Source: Cytidiella melzeri (lineage: Eukaryota; Basidiomycota; Agaricomycetes; Polyporales; Irpicaceae). From it: DNA of 64,000 nucleotides. Shown here in pieces: positions 22,907-34,019 of the stretch; position 1 is the stretch's first letter; each line of letters starts with the position of its first letter. The DNA is taken from assembly GCA_022592445.1 (NCBI GenBank), contig JABYQR010000045.1, positions 62,001 to 126,000 of the forward strand, read 5' to 3'. The notes under the pieces are model-generated. The model was given only the letters and a program-made list of their open reading frames with translations, was not told where the DNA came from and made no database searches. The position numbers and the translations under genes were made by a program.

Positions 22907-25197
22907 ATGCCTGCACCAACAACAATGTCCGACTGGTCGACGCAGGGACAGTATGACTGGCGTACACCTGAGGGAATTGCGCAGCTACAAGAGCGACTGC
23001 GTCCGAAGCTCCCGTGGGAGCTGAACATCGACCTCCAGCTCAAGCCATTGGCCGAGCTTTTGATGGGCAAGCATGGGCTGGTCATCTCTGCGACGGGTGA
23101 TGGCAAGTCGGCCATCTTCTACACGTACTCGCTCATGAGACCGGACACAATGACGATAGTCATTGTGCCAACCAACGCACTGGAGGACGACATGGTGAGT
23201 TTCATTATTCGCCCTTATCCTGTTTGCTGACTTATACCGCATTACAGGTCAGAACTCTCTCCAACCTGAACATCTCCGCCGTGGCACTCAACTCCGAGGC
23301 TCTCGACTCTGTTACCCTTGCGAACGTGGATCTTCCTCCAACGGCTAGGCGAGACCTGTGGAAGGAAGCCCGTGCGGGACACTACCGCATTATTCTCATG
23401 TCCCCCGAGATGCTACAAACGAAGCAATTCAAGGTCTTCGTTGAGGACGCAGACGTCCGCGAACGTCTGGCTTTGTTCGTCGTTGATGAATGTCACCTAG
23501 TGGACGAGTGGGGGGTGGACTTTCGGAAGGCGTATGGGGAAATTCGACGGACAATACCATGGCTTCCACCTTGGACCGCACGTCTTGCGCTGACAGCCAC
23601 CCTTGAACCTAATCGACAGACGGACGTCATCACAAAAGCATTAGGCTTCCAAAACGGCAACTTCTTCTTGGAACGCCGGGACTGCGAACGCAAAAACGTC
23701 GACATCGTGATGCGCACCATTCAATATACCCATACAACCGAATCTTTCCGTGACCTTGATTGGCTGGTCCCAGTCGACGCTGTAGTGGTCGCGGATATCG
23801 AGAAGACCTTGCTGTACTGCGAGACCATTGGTCAAGGCCATAAAGTTGTCAGATACCTACGCACCTTACTTCCGCCACGGTTGCAGCCACGAAAGACCAC
23901 CGTCATTCGGCACGTACATTCCCTCCATTGCCCGAATCGCAAGCACAAAACTTCTGTAGACCTATACGCATGTTCGGAGGATAGACGGACAGCAATTTAC
24001 GTTGCAACTGATGTCCTCGGTGTTGGTATGGACATTCAGGACTTCGACCGAGTGGTTTGCTTCCCGACGCCCTCGAGTGCTGCCTCAATGATTCAAAAGA
24101 TTGGACGCACGTCACGCGGACGCCACCGGCATGGGACAGCGTATGTCTATATCAAGAAGACCGAGATAGAGGCTATATGCGCATATCTGCAAAGGCCACA
24201 TCCCGACGCTCGGCTGCTGAAGGGCTCAGACTATGTACAAGACTCTGACGTACCAGGAAAGAAATTCTCTCGGAAAGTTGAGTGTACCATCAGCTCGTCC
24301 CTGTGGAGTAACAACATCTCTCTCTGGCTCATCATTGCCGCACATGTACAAGGGGTTTGTATTGTACGTCAAATCAACAAGATTTATGGGAACTCCGCTG
24401 TCGATCAAAATTGTGGACGCTGTAGCTCTTGTCGTTTGTATCCTGTCCCCACCCCTCGACTGCTCCCTGCTACCTTGTCTTTTGCTGCCTCCCCTTCTGC
24501 AACTCAACCTATCACGTCAGCACTGCTCGCACCTGCATATATGAAGTTATCTGCAAAAGATATGGAGCTTCTCACGGCAGAACTTCATGATGCTGCGCGC
24601 AAGCTTCGCCACTCCGAGTTGCCACACAGCCCCAACAGCTTACTTGTTGGCTACAAGAGCTTTCTTCCTCGCAGCTTCATTGCTCGTATCACCGACAACT
24701 TCTTCCTTATCAAGACAAAGGATGATATGAAGGTGCGGATGGATGGCTGGCAGTATTGGGATATGTATGGTGATAGACTATGGGAGGAGGTGACACGGCT
24801 ACAGCACGATACAACTCTTACTCTCGAGAGTCGTAGAGAGGAGATACGAGAGCAGAGGCGGGAGACAAGCCGGCTTCAACGAGAGAAAGTACAAGAGGTC
24901 CGTGCTAACTTACGTGCTGCAGGCCTTGCCAATGTGAAGCGAGTCACTCTGCGCCTTGCACCTCACTCGTTCAACACTTCTGGGTCTGAGGAGGCCAATA
25001 AGGAGAATGCGCACACTGCTACAACCGAGGACAACATCTGCAGTACAAACAATGCTGATTCCCCCAATCTGCCATCTTCCAGCCCACCGCAGAGTCCAAG
25101 CAGTTGTAACAAACACCGTCTGCTACCCAACATCAAGAGCAGCATTGAGCAACCACCAAAGCGGGTTTGTCGTAGAACCAGACAGAAACAGGCATAA
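22907..25197 (+). CDS. RecQ-like DNA helicase (Agaricomycete-expanded family)
   Basis: Two exons, 22907-23194 and 23248-25197, give 745 residues; the intron is 53 nt in phase 0. SF2 motifs: Walker A SATGDGKSA (residues about 63-71, with Asp where RecQ usually has Gly), the motif II box DECH near 185 with LVDEWG after it, LALTATLE, then the second RecA domain with YVATDVLGVGMDIQDFD and the arginine-finger block QKIGRTSRGRHRHG. A CGRCSSC pair near 415 sits where the RecQ zinc module lies. The C-terminal 250 residues contain an Arg/Glu-rich coiled-coil (about 535-580) and a Ser/Pro-rich tail with a basic end. The frame is intact throughout. A second in-frame ATG at 22925 is possible. Such helicases are multicopy in mushroom genomes, often near repeats; cellular role unknown. 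It converges on the DUF6589 remnant. Confidence 0.85.
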
Positions 25198-26521
25198 TTG
25201 AAATCCTTTTCTACCACTAAATGTACATAATTTCACTCGGCTGATTGCTCTTCAAGTACATTGTCTTCATCCTCGTCTGCTACATTTATACCCAATACCA
25301 GTTCACCATCTTCCCATGTACTAGGGTCTTGGAGCCTCAAAGTCTGCTTCTATAGTATCATCATCATCTACATCTCCGCTGCCATGCAGATTAGCTCCGT
25401 CTGCTAAAGTCCGTTGTACAAAGTCCTTGATGCGAGAGGTATAGTCAAAGCGGTCATATCCTGCTGCAAATCATCTTGAGCCTCAAAACCCAAAGTCCTT
25501 GTTGCTCGAAATTTATGTAGCTCATGTTCGTGCATGGTCTTGCGCAAATGCCTCATAGCGACTGATTTTTTCCTTTGCTTGTGAGTACCACTCTTTGCAC
25601 CAATACCGAACTGCAGAACGTAGAGATTCCTTGATGTCTAAGAAGTTGCAAATATTGAGGAAGAATGGATCAGCAAATGGTGCACTGCGATTGCCTGACA
25701 TTGACTTCAATAGGTTGATATTATGTTCCTGCATAAGGTCCATTGGGAACCAGCGTCCTTCGTGGCCAGTTAAATTGCAGAGCCAGTTGTTCATTATTGC
25801 GGTCTTCAGCTCGTTGGAGTATTCATATTGAAAACTACAGGCCAGCTCCAGAAGCTCATTTGTATACTTGCTCTTGCCAGAGCCGCAAAACGTGAAAGTC
25901 CACACCTAATACACAATTTATCAGTAATATTGCTTCCTTTCCCGCTATAATGATATATATTACAACGTTGATACGCCCGGGAATCGGCTAGGCGCGGAGA
26001 CCCGGCAGCAGCCCGCCATTTGCGCGGCCCGCGTCATCCTGAGCGGCAAGTCCCTCAACTTTCTCAGCGTCACGAGCACGAGGAGTCCGCCGAGGGTCCG
26101 AGGACTTGACAAGGAGCAATGCGCCGGAAACATCCGAGGCCGAGGAATCGCACCAAACTCTGCTACACAGACATGCCCCTTTTTGCATCGGAGCATGGGC
26201 CGGCCAGCCACCAAGTGTTTCGGACACGGGTCGGACCAACGGTAGAAGAAACTTGACGCGCGAACCCCGTTTCAGGAAGACTCCCATCACGCCACGCTGT
26301 GCAACTCCTGGACGGCGCCTCATCACCCGCTCGCGATGGTTGGCGCCTCTGCAGCGCAAGGGCGCGCGCCGCTACTCCGCGTCGACCAGTGCTGTGTCCC
26401 GCCGGGCGTCGACTCGCTGGACATTTTGCCTCCGCAGGCGGAAGTATTCTGCTACCCCGTTTCCTCGCTCTTGCGTTTGGGTTTAGGCCATAGAAGGAAA
26501 GGTTTAGGAGAGGGTCTTTAG

Positions 26522-26535
26522 TATATATATAAAGG
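26522..26535 (+). promoter_or_regulatory. TATA box within the LTR-like insertion
   Basis: A clean TATATATATAAAGG motif. It is followed within 60 bases by a shift from GC-rich to mixed sequence, consistent with a U3/R boundary. Confidence 0.5.
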
Positions 26536-27285
26536 TGTTGTTTGTACTACGGGGAGGGGGATCAATCCACACACCAGTTCCCAGAGTTTACTTTACACTT
26601 TGCGTTCGCGTCGAGGGAGTCTCTTCGCGTCCCTAGCTGTAGTCTCTCCTGCGTTGCCTCATTGCGATCTCTTCCACGTTTATGCCCGCGGCGTCCAACA
26701 ACGACAACCCGCCTCGAGTCTGCCGCTGCTGTCCCACTGTTCCCCATTCACCCACCGGCCGTTGCCCTTTCAGCCCGCGCCCGCGCGAGATTCAACGCCG
26801 TTATCCCACCATCCCCGCGCCCACGCCGCCGCCCGAGCCCTCAGCAGCGCCTACGGTCTCCCCTGAGAGACCTACTCCTAAATCACCCTCGCCAGCGTCG
26901 TCCGTCGCCTCTGTTGCGGACTCGCTCGATAACTGCTCCTATTGCGACACTCAGAGCGACCATCCAATTCCCCTACGTACAGGACCTTTCGTCCCACTCG
27001 ACTGCGATCGCCCGCGCGCGCCGCACCCAGATTGCTGGCTATCTCCAGACTTTGAAGGCGAGGGTCACGAGTGCGAGCTAGTACAGTTCAATCTTACCAG
27101 CTCTACCAACGTCGTCGTTGGCCACGCGTTTGCTTGTAATACGCATCGCCGCTCGGGAGGTGTTGTTCTACACTACCGCCCCCGCGCACAGTCTGCCGAG
27201 TCCAATTAACGACGGTTTCACATAGCCTTCCACTGCAACCCGCGCGCTATTAGTTTAACTTTCCCTCACGTTTCCTTCCGACTTC

Positions 27286-27560
27286 GTTATACTGCGTTTG
27301 CTTTTTAACTGCGTTATTTTACTGCGTTACTGCGTTGCGTTTCATCTTCACTGCGTCGAGCTTACTGCGTTCACTTTCACTGCGCCCGCGTTTTACAGCG
27401 ACTATTTCACCTTCACTAGCGACCGCGTTTTGTGTTCGAGATTCATATTGCGCCTGCGTTTATCTTCTGCGTCCCTCCGCTCGCCGTTTTCCTACAAGCC
27501 GCGACATCTCCCGCGCGCTCGCTTGGAGCCGCGCTATAATTCTTTCTCTTTCACTGCGCC
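27286..27560 (+). repeat. ACTGCGTT-type dispersed short repeat, pyrimidine-rich
   Basis: ACTGCGTT or close variants (ACTGCGCC, ACTGCGTC, TACTGCGTTC) recur at least nine times inside the LTR-like insertion, in a stretch poor in A/G on this strand. Confidence 0.7.
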
Positions 27561-29232
27561 GACTTGCCCTTTTTACCCGCGATACGTGTGGTAGTTGCCC
27601 GTCTAGCTCCCTTCATATAAACTTTATCACAAAAAACCTTGTCGCTCTTTTTAGCACAGGTAAACTAGGACTCTTGGACCACCTCGCATTACTTTAACAC
27701 TTCCGCGCTTCCACACCTTTACACTTCTATTGCCACTTCGTGGTTGGTTGTGTTGTCTTTAAGGTTGTTCTTAGTTTGAAGCGTGAGCCAGTGTCTCAAC
27801 GTACCCCCATCACATTCATAGCACGCCCAATGTCCCCGTCGGCAATTGCAGACTGAAATTCGTGATGTAGCATACTATCGCGCATACGCAAGATAGTGTT
27901 TGCTAATACTTGATCTCCTTTGGGCTGTGCAGGAGCTGTGCTACCTTGAAATGGGCTTGTCCATTGAGAACCAGTGGAGAACAAATTTTCTGTAAGGTCC
28001 CCATGTAACGCACATTCTGCAGATGTAGTACTGAGATAACTGTTTACAATCTTCTGTGCATCTTGAAGGAGCTCGTGGAGAGTCGGCTGTCTACAGGCCA
28101 TACATGTTTCAAGATTATCTGTATGGTAGTACTCTCTACAATAAGTGGACATATTAGCATATTTGCCCAGTTTAAGATTGTTGGTAACTTACCTCCAGCA
28201 TTTGAGAACCTCAGCACAGAGAGTGTCAAATACAAGTGCTTGTGCTGGATAATAATCAGGATGTTTTACGCTCTTGACCTTTCGTCCAAAAAGCTCGTTG
28301 ATAAAACCAAATGTTGATGCATCCTCGCTATGCATCTCTCCCTTCTCTGTGTGCGAGGTGGAGCCCCAGTGTGTATCGAGAATCCGTTCAAGGTCTGACC
28401 AGCCCATATGCCACAACTGAATAAGTGGTAAGACCCAGCCATACTGATGATAACCATGAGGACAGTCATCAAGGAACCGCTTGAGAGTCCGGATCTTCTC
28501 TATAGTAGACTGATCCCCAGTCACAATAGTAAGTGCAGTGTTGACATCTTCTTGCCTGAGCCCAAGCTGGTTGAGCATGAGGTTGTCAATGACCTTCCGA
28601 TTGCCTTCTGTAGAGCCTTCATTGTGTTCGGAAGCAGCCATTGGAAAGGCTTTGGTACGCCGGCCTTTTCGACTCTGTGTCAACCTCATAACAAATCCAA
28701 GTACTTTATTTAATCACCTATTAGACACTGGGTCTTCACTTCAATGCAGTATGAATAAGAATTCTGGAGTAAGAGTCTGATAAAGTACTTACACCTCACA
28801 GTAGATCATATGCGTTGAGGTGCCCAAGACAGAAACGGCTGGTATCTAAGTAGTCTGAGAGAGGCTGTCCAAAAGGCAGTTCAAATGAGAAAGGTATCTA
28901 TGTTACGCTATGAAACTTGTATGAAGTTGTGAGCAGTGTGAAACATAGTAAACAGGCTGTACAACCAGAGGAAACCAAAATAGATGAGACATAGCCGTGT
29001 GGAGGCATAAAGTCTTCACTGGGAATAAGAAAGTGTGCCACAGTGGCGCGGAATATTGCAACAATGGAGATACAGAGTACAAGGTGCAACTTGAAGTAGC
29101 GGAGCACTGAGCGTGCGCGTAAGAAATGAAGCGCTCAAAGACGCGTTGATCCTCGGAGACGCGCGTCCCCAAACAGGAATTTTGTCCAAATCGGGAACCT
29201 ACTGCAGAGGCCCCTGCGTCAAAACACAGACT

Positions 29233-29345
29233 AGGCTGCTCTCTGTTTATCTTGAGGCGTATCATGCATGAGGGACACGCACAAGGTGGTCAACGCAGGA
29301 GATTTGGGGAAATCAGCTAAGACACCATGCAGGTAAATGTTCATG
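29233..29345 (-). pseudogene. Duplicated fragment of the ALG1 terminal exon
   Basis: This stretch, from TCTTGAGGCGTATCATGCATG onward, aligns with 35618-35715, the last-exon start of the ALG1 gene in this window, with about one difference per ten bases. The matching protein segment is the region encoding ADFPKSP...[11 protein letters not shown] in ALG1. Similarity fades on both sides, so only about 110-130 bases were copied. Confidence 0.7.
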
Positions 29346-32300
29346 ATCCGCAACGTAAGCAAGTGTATTGTACTCTGAACTCCCCTAATGAAAGAATTTC
29401 AGCACTGACCAGAAGAGAATACAAAGCAATACTTACGCATGTATTGTCAGCTCATTCACCCAATACACCTTAGATGCTGTCAGGTATTGACCAGCATATT
29501 GCTCTAGACGAGGTTGTTGTGCAATCCGCTAAGAAAAATGCTGTACTAGGCCGATGCCATCAGGACCACTTGCGATAAGTGAGTACCCTATAATATGTGC
29601 ACCCAGGCCCAGTCAACTGAGTACCATGGCCCTTCATCAGAGTCAATGTCAACATCAGTGAAGTACTTTCTCATTGGGCCATCAGGCAACCCCGGAGGCA
29701 ATGTAGATGGAAGATTGCTGATAAGGAGGCGTAGTGTTTTTAATTAGCTTTTGTCAAAGCAAGATTGTATCGCTGATCATCAGAGATCAGATCTATGGAT
29801 GATGTAGATTAGGATAAGATCAGATAGTACATAGCATGTTTTTCCATCATCATTATGGTCACACACGATGCGATACTTGCACCTTGTTGCATCGTGTTCC
29901 AGTAGTTTCCATGACTGAATAGCAGAGGTCCCATGAGGCTTCTCCTGACTCATATTTCCATATACTAAATGTATTGAGCTTACTAAAGGCTCAGTCAGCA
30001 CCATTCAGTTGTGTAGGATACTCAGTCATTGGCTACACTCTCTATCCAGTAGTATTAGCAGGCAAGACTGTGCATTACCAATCCTTACTCATATGACATT
30101 GCTGTTACAATTCCTGAAGAATGAAGGAGAATTGCAGTGCTCACTGTTGATGCAGCCACAAATTTACAATCTCCAAAAATGTAGGGGTTGAGAATGTTTT
30201 TACAGCTTCCAAAGTACTGATAATTCTTGCTCAGAGCAGATAATATTTGTGGCATATCTTCTAATTGTATTCCTTGTTCAAAGAGCCAGCAATGTAGATT
30301 GCTGTACATGTACCTGACCAGAATTTGACATCATGTGCCACCAAGAGTGGGAGTTTGAATCTGAGTCTGAGTGACTTGTTTCAGTAGACTGGCCACAACT
30401 TGCTCAATTCCACTTCTGTTGACAGGTTTTCTGTAATCACAATGTTGCCACAAGATAGGGCTATACAATGGTCTATAATACATACTGTTAATCAAGGACA
30501 CAGATGTTCAGTTGCAATATATACATGCTCTATCAACTAAACACCTCTTCTTATTTGACATGTACAACATATTTATAGTATAAATTACATTTTGGACATC
30601 AGGAATTGTATCTTGCCACTTGCTGGCCCTACTCCCGCAAGTTGTAAACATGTACAGCAATCCACAAACATTATTTGCTCTTTGAGGGGGCACTATCAGT
30701 GTTTTGGGAGGTGATTTTGACAAGACATTGGAAACCCCTATATTCTCAAAGCATGTAAATTTGTTGTTGCATCAGCAGTGAGAATTGAAAATGATTGTTC
30801 CCCAAAGTTCCAGAAACATTAACTGCTCTCTGAGCAAGGGCAACCATCAGAACACGCTCTGTGGCAGTTCCAGTAAGGATGAGGCAGTTCAGACATCAAC
30901 AGGACAGTGTTACGGAGACAAAGCTTGACACAACTAGAAGGGACATGATGTGGACGACAACAAAAAAGGTGGTGGCAGGCTTGAAGCACAGTGCTCTCAC
31001 CAGCTATCAGACTTTATGCAAGTTGCTAGCCCAGTAAAGACCAAGTTAGTATTTGTACTACCAGCTATATAGTACAGGAGGAGGCGGCTTACCTAGCCCA
31101 GTAAAGACCAAGAGGTCGAGATGGGGGGCTAGGAGTGTACATGCAGCAGTATATATAGACTTCAGGGACCTGCACACAGACCATGTTGAGGGCAGCCTTT
31201 GCAAGAAGCCGTGTGAACAAAGAACAATAGAACTACCTAAAGGAGAACAATAGCTATTGTCTGGACTCTGCCAAGACCTCTATTCGTGAGAGAATCTATC
31301 TAAAAAGAGACCAGTTATTGTCTTCCACTCCCACACCTGTGAGAACATTCTTCCACAAAGAGAACAATAGCGAAGGAACAATAGGAGTCCATGTGAGTGC
31401 TATCTATGACATCAAACCCTAGCTATGGGCTGAGCCATGTGATTGTAGCCATGTGGTCTTACATAAGCTGAGGCACATGCCAGTGTGATGTAGCAGCAAG
31501 TAACGTGACCATGTAGAGCATCTAAGCCACATGATACAGGTGCTTAATAGATGTGCAAGGGGTTTGTGCAGAGAGGGTTGCAAGCTAGGTTGCAACCGGG
31601 TTTCAAGCTGGTTTCAAGCTAAAATTAGGCTAAAACTAGAGGTAAAATGCAAAAAATAAGGGCTAGTTGGGCCATCCATGACAGACACATGTAACATGTT
31701 TTGGGAGTTGATTCTGACAAGACATTACCCTCCCCTATATTCTTGAGGCATGTAATTCTTTATTTTTCTGCATTGGCAGTGAGTGTTAATGAGCACTATA
31801 ACCGGTTGGTTCATCAGCAGTAAACACTGCACAAGATTGATGACAAGATATACAAAGCCCCTTGCTACCATTGATGACTACCTCTTTTAAAGTATGCGTA
31901 CTTTTACTGCAACAAACTGATCAATTGTAATAATGTTACTTTATCCAAGATCAAGTTGCTTATCAGATTTGTTACTGATAGCAAATGCACTTACTACAGT
32001 AAATATTTATGACCAGATTACTGGGCAAAGTTATTACCAGGAACAAAGTTACTTGTTCAAGTAACTACTTCAGGCTATATCACTTCTACAATTTGCTACC
32101 AGTAACATAATTACTCATTAAGAAGGTTATCCTAAACAACAAGATTGCTTAGTCAAGCTACCGCCAGTAGCAAAGTTAGTTACTGATCTTACTCAAAAAG
32201 TACTATCTGATCCAACCCTTCAAGAATTGTGCATTTCACTTGCCAGCCCTGCTGATGCTAGTTTGGAGATGTCTTAGGCTAGCTCCTGAGTCAGTGATTG

Positions 32301-33159
32301 TATCCCTGTGATGCACATGAGTTGGGTACCAGCCTCCACCTCCTAACAGTCCATAACACTGCCACATTAAGCAAATTGGAAACAGTATGCTTTTACCCAG
32401 TTCAAAGCTTCATGTAAGTCAGGTCTTCCATTTGATGATGATAAACAACCAGTGTGTGTTGTTGTTTACAGTACTGGACCCCAAGGAAAAGTTTATTGTA
32501 TAACCAGCAAACATGCTGCAACCTGCAAAACCAGAACAATAGTGCATGACATGTCACATAACAAAGACATCAGTATTGACTCCTTCCAAGTTTCCTCACC
32601 AAGTGTCAACCTGTTGCTGACTCCTGAATGTTGTGAATTATTCCAGAGTAAGAAAACAAAAGGTGGGACACAACAGTTGGGCTTGGTAGTGCCACTAAAG
32701 CTGTTCCACCCTGTCCTGTAATGTTTAGCACCATCAGTGTTTCTGTTGGTAACCGGGAGAATTTCTAGGTATATACCACAGCCACGAGATATATTGCATC
32801 TTTGTTATAGTACTTGAAGTGCATAGGATTACAATTTTCAGCAACTAGCAGTCTAGCAGATAGACAGGAAATTTGAAAATGATGCAATAGCACACTCATA
32901 TGTTCTCAAAAGCTGTTTCCATGGCCATTTCACTGCTTTGAGAAATTTTACTGCTGTTTTGACCTCATCTTATTAGTTGTTTTGGCCAATGGCCATCCAA
33001 ATTACTACTCTTGTATGGACTGGATCTAGATATGGACATAGAAAAGATCAAGAGTACATAGCATGCAATTCCAACATTGTTATGACCACACATGATGCAA
33101 TACTTACACCTTCTTGCATGCCCAGTGTGCCAGTACCTTCCCTGTGAACCATCAGATGT

Positions 33160-33167
33160 TATAAAAG
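33160..33167 (+). promoter_or_regulatory. TATA box of the small secreted protein gene
   Basis: TATAAAAG about 200 bases upstream of the ATG at 33367. A CT-rich stretch (ATCATCTCTCATCCTCC) follows some 25 bases later, the usual shape of a strong fungal promoter start region. A possible 5'-UTR intron (GTAAGTACTG donor near 33243) lies between. Confidence 0.6.
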
Positions 33168-33366
33168 CCCTCTGTCACCACTATCATCTCTCATCCTCCA
33201 TTGCCCCACTAGTCCTTTTCTTGACAGTTGCTTGTGCTGGTCAGTAAGTACTGCTTTGTTTGAGTTGTCTGCATTGCACTTTCTTTAGGTTACTGAACTT
33301 AAATCTTACAGCTACTAGCTGTTTGACTGTTTCTTCAAACCCTTTGCAAATCACCCTTCACAAAAC

Positions 33367-33925
33367 ATGATGCTGTTCTCAACCTCTCTTGTTTTGTCTG
33401 CCGCTGTTGTCACCGGCACATTCCATATAGCAATGGTGTCTGCCATCCCATACAGCAGTATAGAGTCCTCCCACTTTTTGAAGGCTCGGGGCATGATAAC
33501 CTGGAACCAAAACCCGAGGTACACCGGACAACCAGTTCAGCAGCCTCCCACACCGCCAGTTCAGCCTCCCACACCACCTGGTGACCTTCCAGTACACCCA
33601 GGTAGCTTTTTCAGTTCTGCATATCTTTCATCACATTGATCTGACCAAATGGTTAGAGTATCTGTCTCTGGAGCAGGCAAGAACCTACCTTATAGGAAAG
33701 GCAACCACCAGGCCAGCAGATTTCGCAAACGCGTGGAGATCCAGTGTAGCAGTTTGGACGTTCAGACACCACTATTCCCACTTAGCACCTCCGCCTCCAA
33801 GCGGAAATGAACTCCAAAGGGTCATGCTCCGTTTCATTCAGTTGAGGCATTCGGAGGTTGGGACAGCTCCAAGGGCAGACTCATGGGAAGGCTATCTGAG
33901 TGAAACTCCGAGCCACTCACATTAG
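33367..33925 (+). CDS. Small secreted protein, proline-rich, two exons
   Basis: Exon 1 is 33367-33601 and exon 2 is 33657-33925, joined by a 55-nt GT-AG intron whose 3' end has CTGAC 13 bases before the TAG. The product is 167 residues. Residues 1-26 form a signal peptide with a hydrophobic core ending VSA-IP. A proline-rich linker with the repeat PVQQPPTPP/PVQPPTPP follows (about 55-75). The C-terminal 90 residues (YLIGKATTRPADFANAW, VWTFRHHYSHL, VMLRFIQLRH) look like a small helical domain, with no cysteine and no family I can name. A good TATA box and position in a repeat-rich island are typical of lineage-specific secreted proteins, which may act in host or substrate interaction; that is inference. 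Confidence 0.65.
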
Positions 33926-34019
33926 CTTGGTGGATACAGTGGAATCAGGGCCTGATCAGTGCTGCATTATGTACACGGGCACGTTTGATTGATGTGACTG
34001 GTTTGCACTGATACATATA

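Larger units (their letters stand above)
25969..27796. mobile_element. 1.83-kb LTR-like insertion in the DUF6589 intron
   Basis: The hexamer CAACGT occurs at 25963-25968 and 27797-27802, flanking a GC-rich block unlike its surroundings. If the element is taken as 25969-27798 it starts TG and ends CA with ACGT duplicated, the form of a solo LTR. An internal TATATATATAAAGG lies about 550 bases in, where an LTR promoter would be. Removing the block restores an intron of about 60 nt with GTACGT at one end and TTAG at the other. There is no coding similarity; one 175-residue open frame (26682-27209) is Pro/Ser/Arg-rich with CxxC pairs and looks composition-driven. The alternative is another class of non-coding element. 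Confidence 0.6.
25321..28689 (-). pseudogene. DUF6589-family gene remnant with insertion
   Basis: Minus-strand exons are 28689 to about 28190, about 28142-27804 and 25907-25523. They encode the DUF6589 core: NEGSTEGNRKVIDNL, TIVTGDQSTIEKIR, YGWVLPLIQLWHMGW, GDIGRAMNVMG, then WTFTFCGSGKSKYTNELLELAC, NNWLCNLTGHEGRWFPMDLMQEHNINLL. Two frameshifts then break the end: near 25535 the frame must move to give HEHELHKFRATRTLGFEAQDD, and near 25461 again for GYDRFDYTSRIKDF, which runs to a TAG at 25321. The N-terminal half expected in full-length members is not recognisable upstream. DUF6589 proteins are abundant and unexplained in Agaricomycetes and are often suspected of being transposon-derived. An insertion lies in the intron between the second and third exons listed. 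Confidence 0.78.
28690..33366. other. Repeat-rich AT-leaning region with degraded sequences
   Basis: 4.7 kb without a gene I can support. It contains diverged direct repeats: about 29825-29915 matches 33051-33140; about 30690-30790 matches 31695-31790; AGCCCAGTAAAGACCAAG occurs at 31028 and 31095. An 89-residue frame at 32452-32721 (begins at GTG, Cys/His-rich) has no clear start or family. A minus-strand frame at 29780-30004 likewise has no recognisable domain. I read the region as old transposon debris. Confidence 0.6.

Noticed and set aside
26682..27209. 175-residue ORF with CxxC pairs and proline-rich segments in the LTR-like insertion
   Set aside because: Overlapping frames of similar length and Pro/Ser/Arg-biased composition suggest a GC-driven open frame; no family resemblance.
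32452..32721. 89-residue Cys/His-containing ORF
   Set aside because: Starts at GTG, no splice partner, no recognisable family; left as part of the repeat-rich region.
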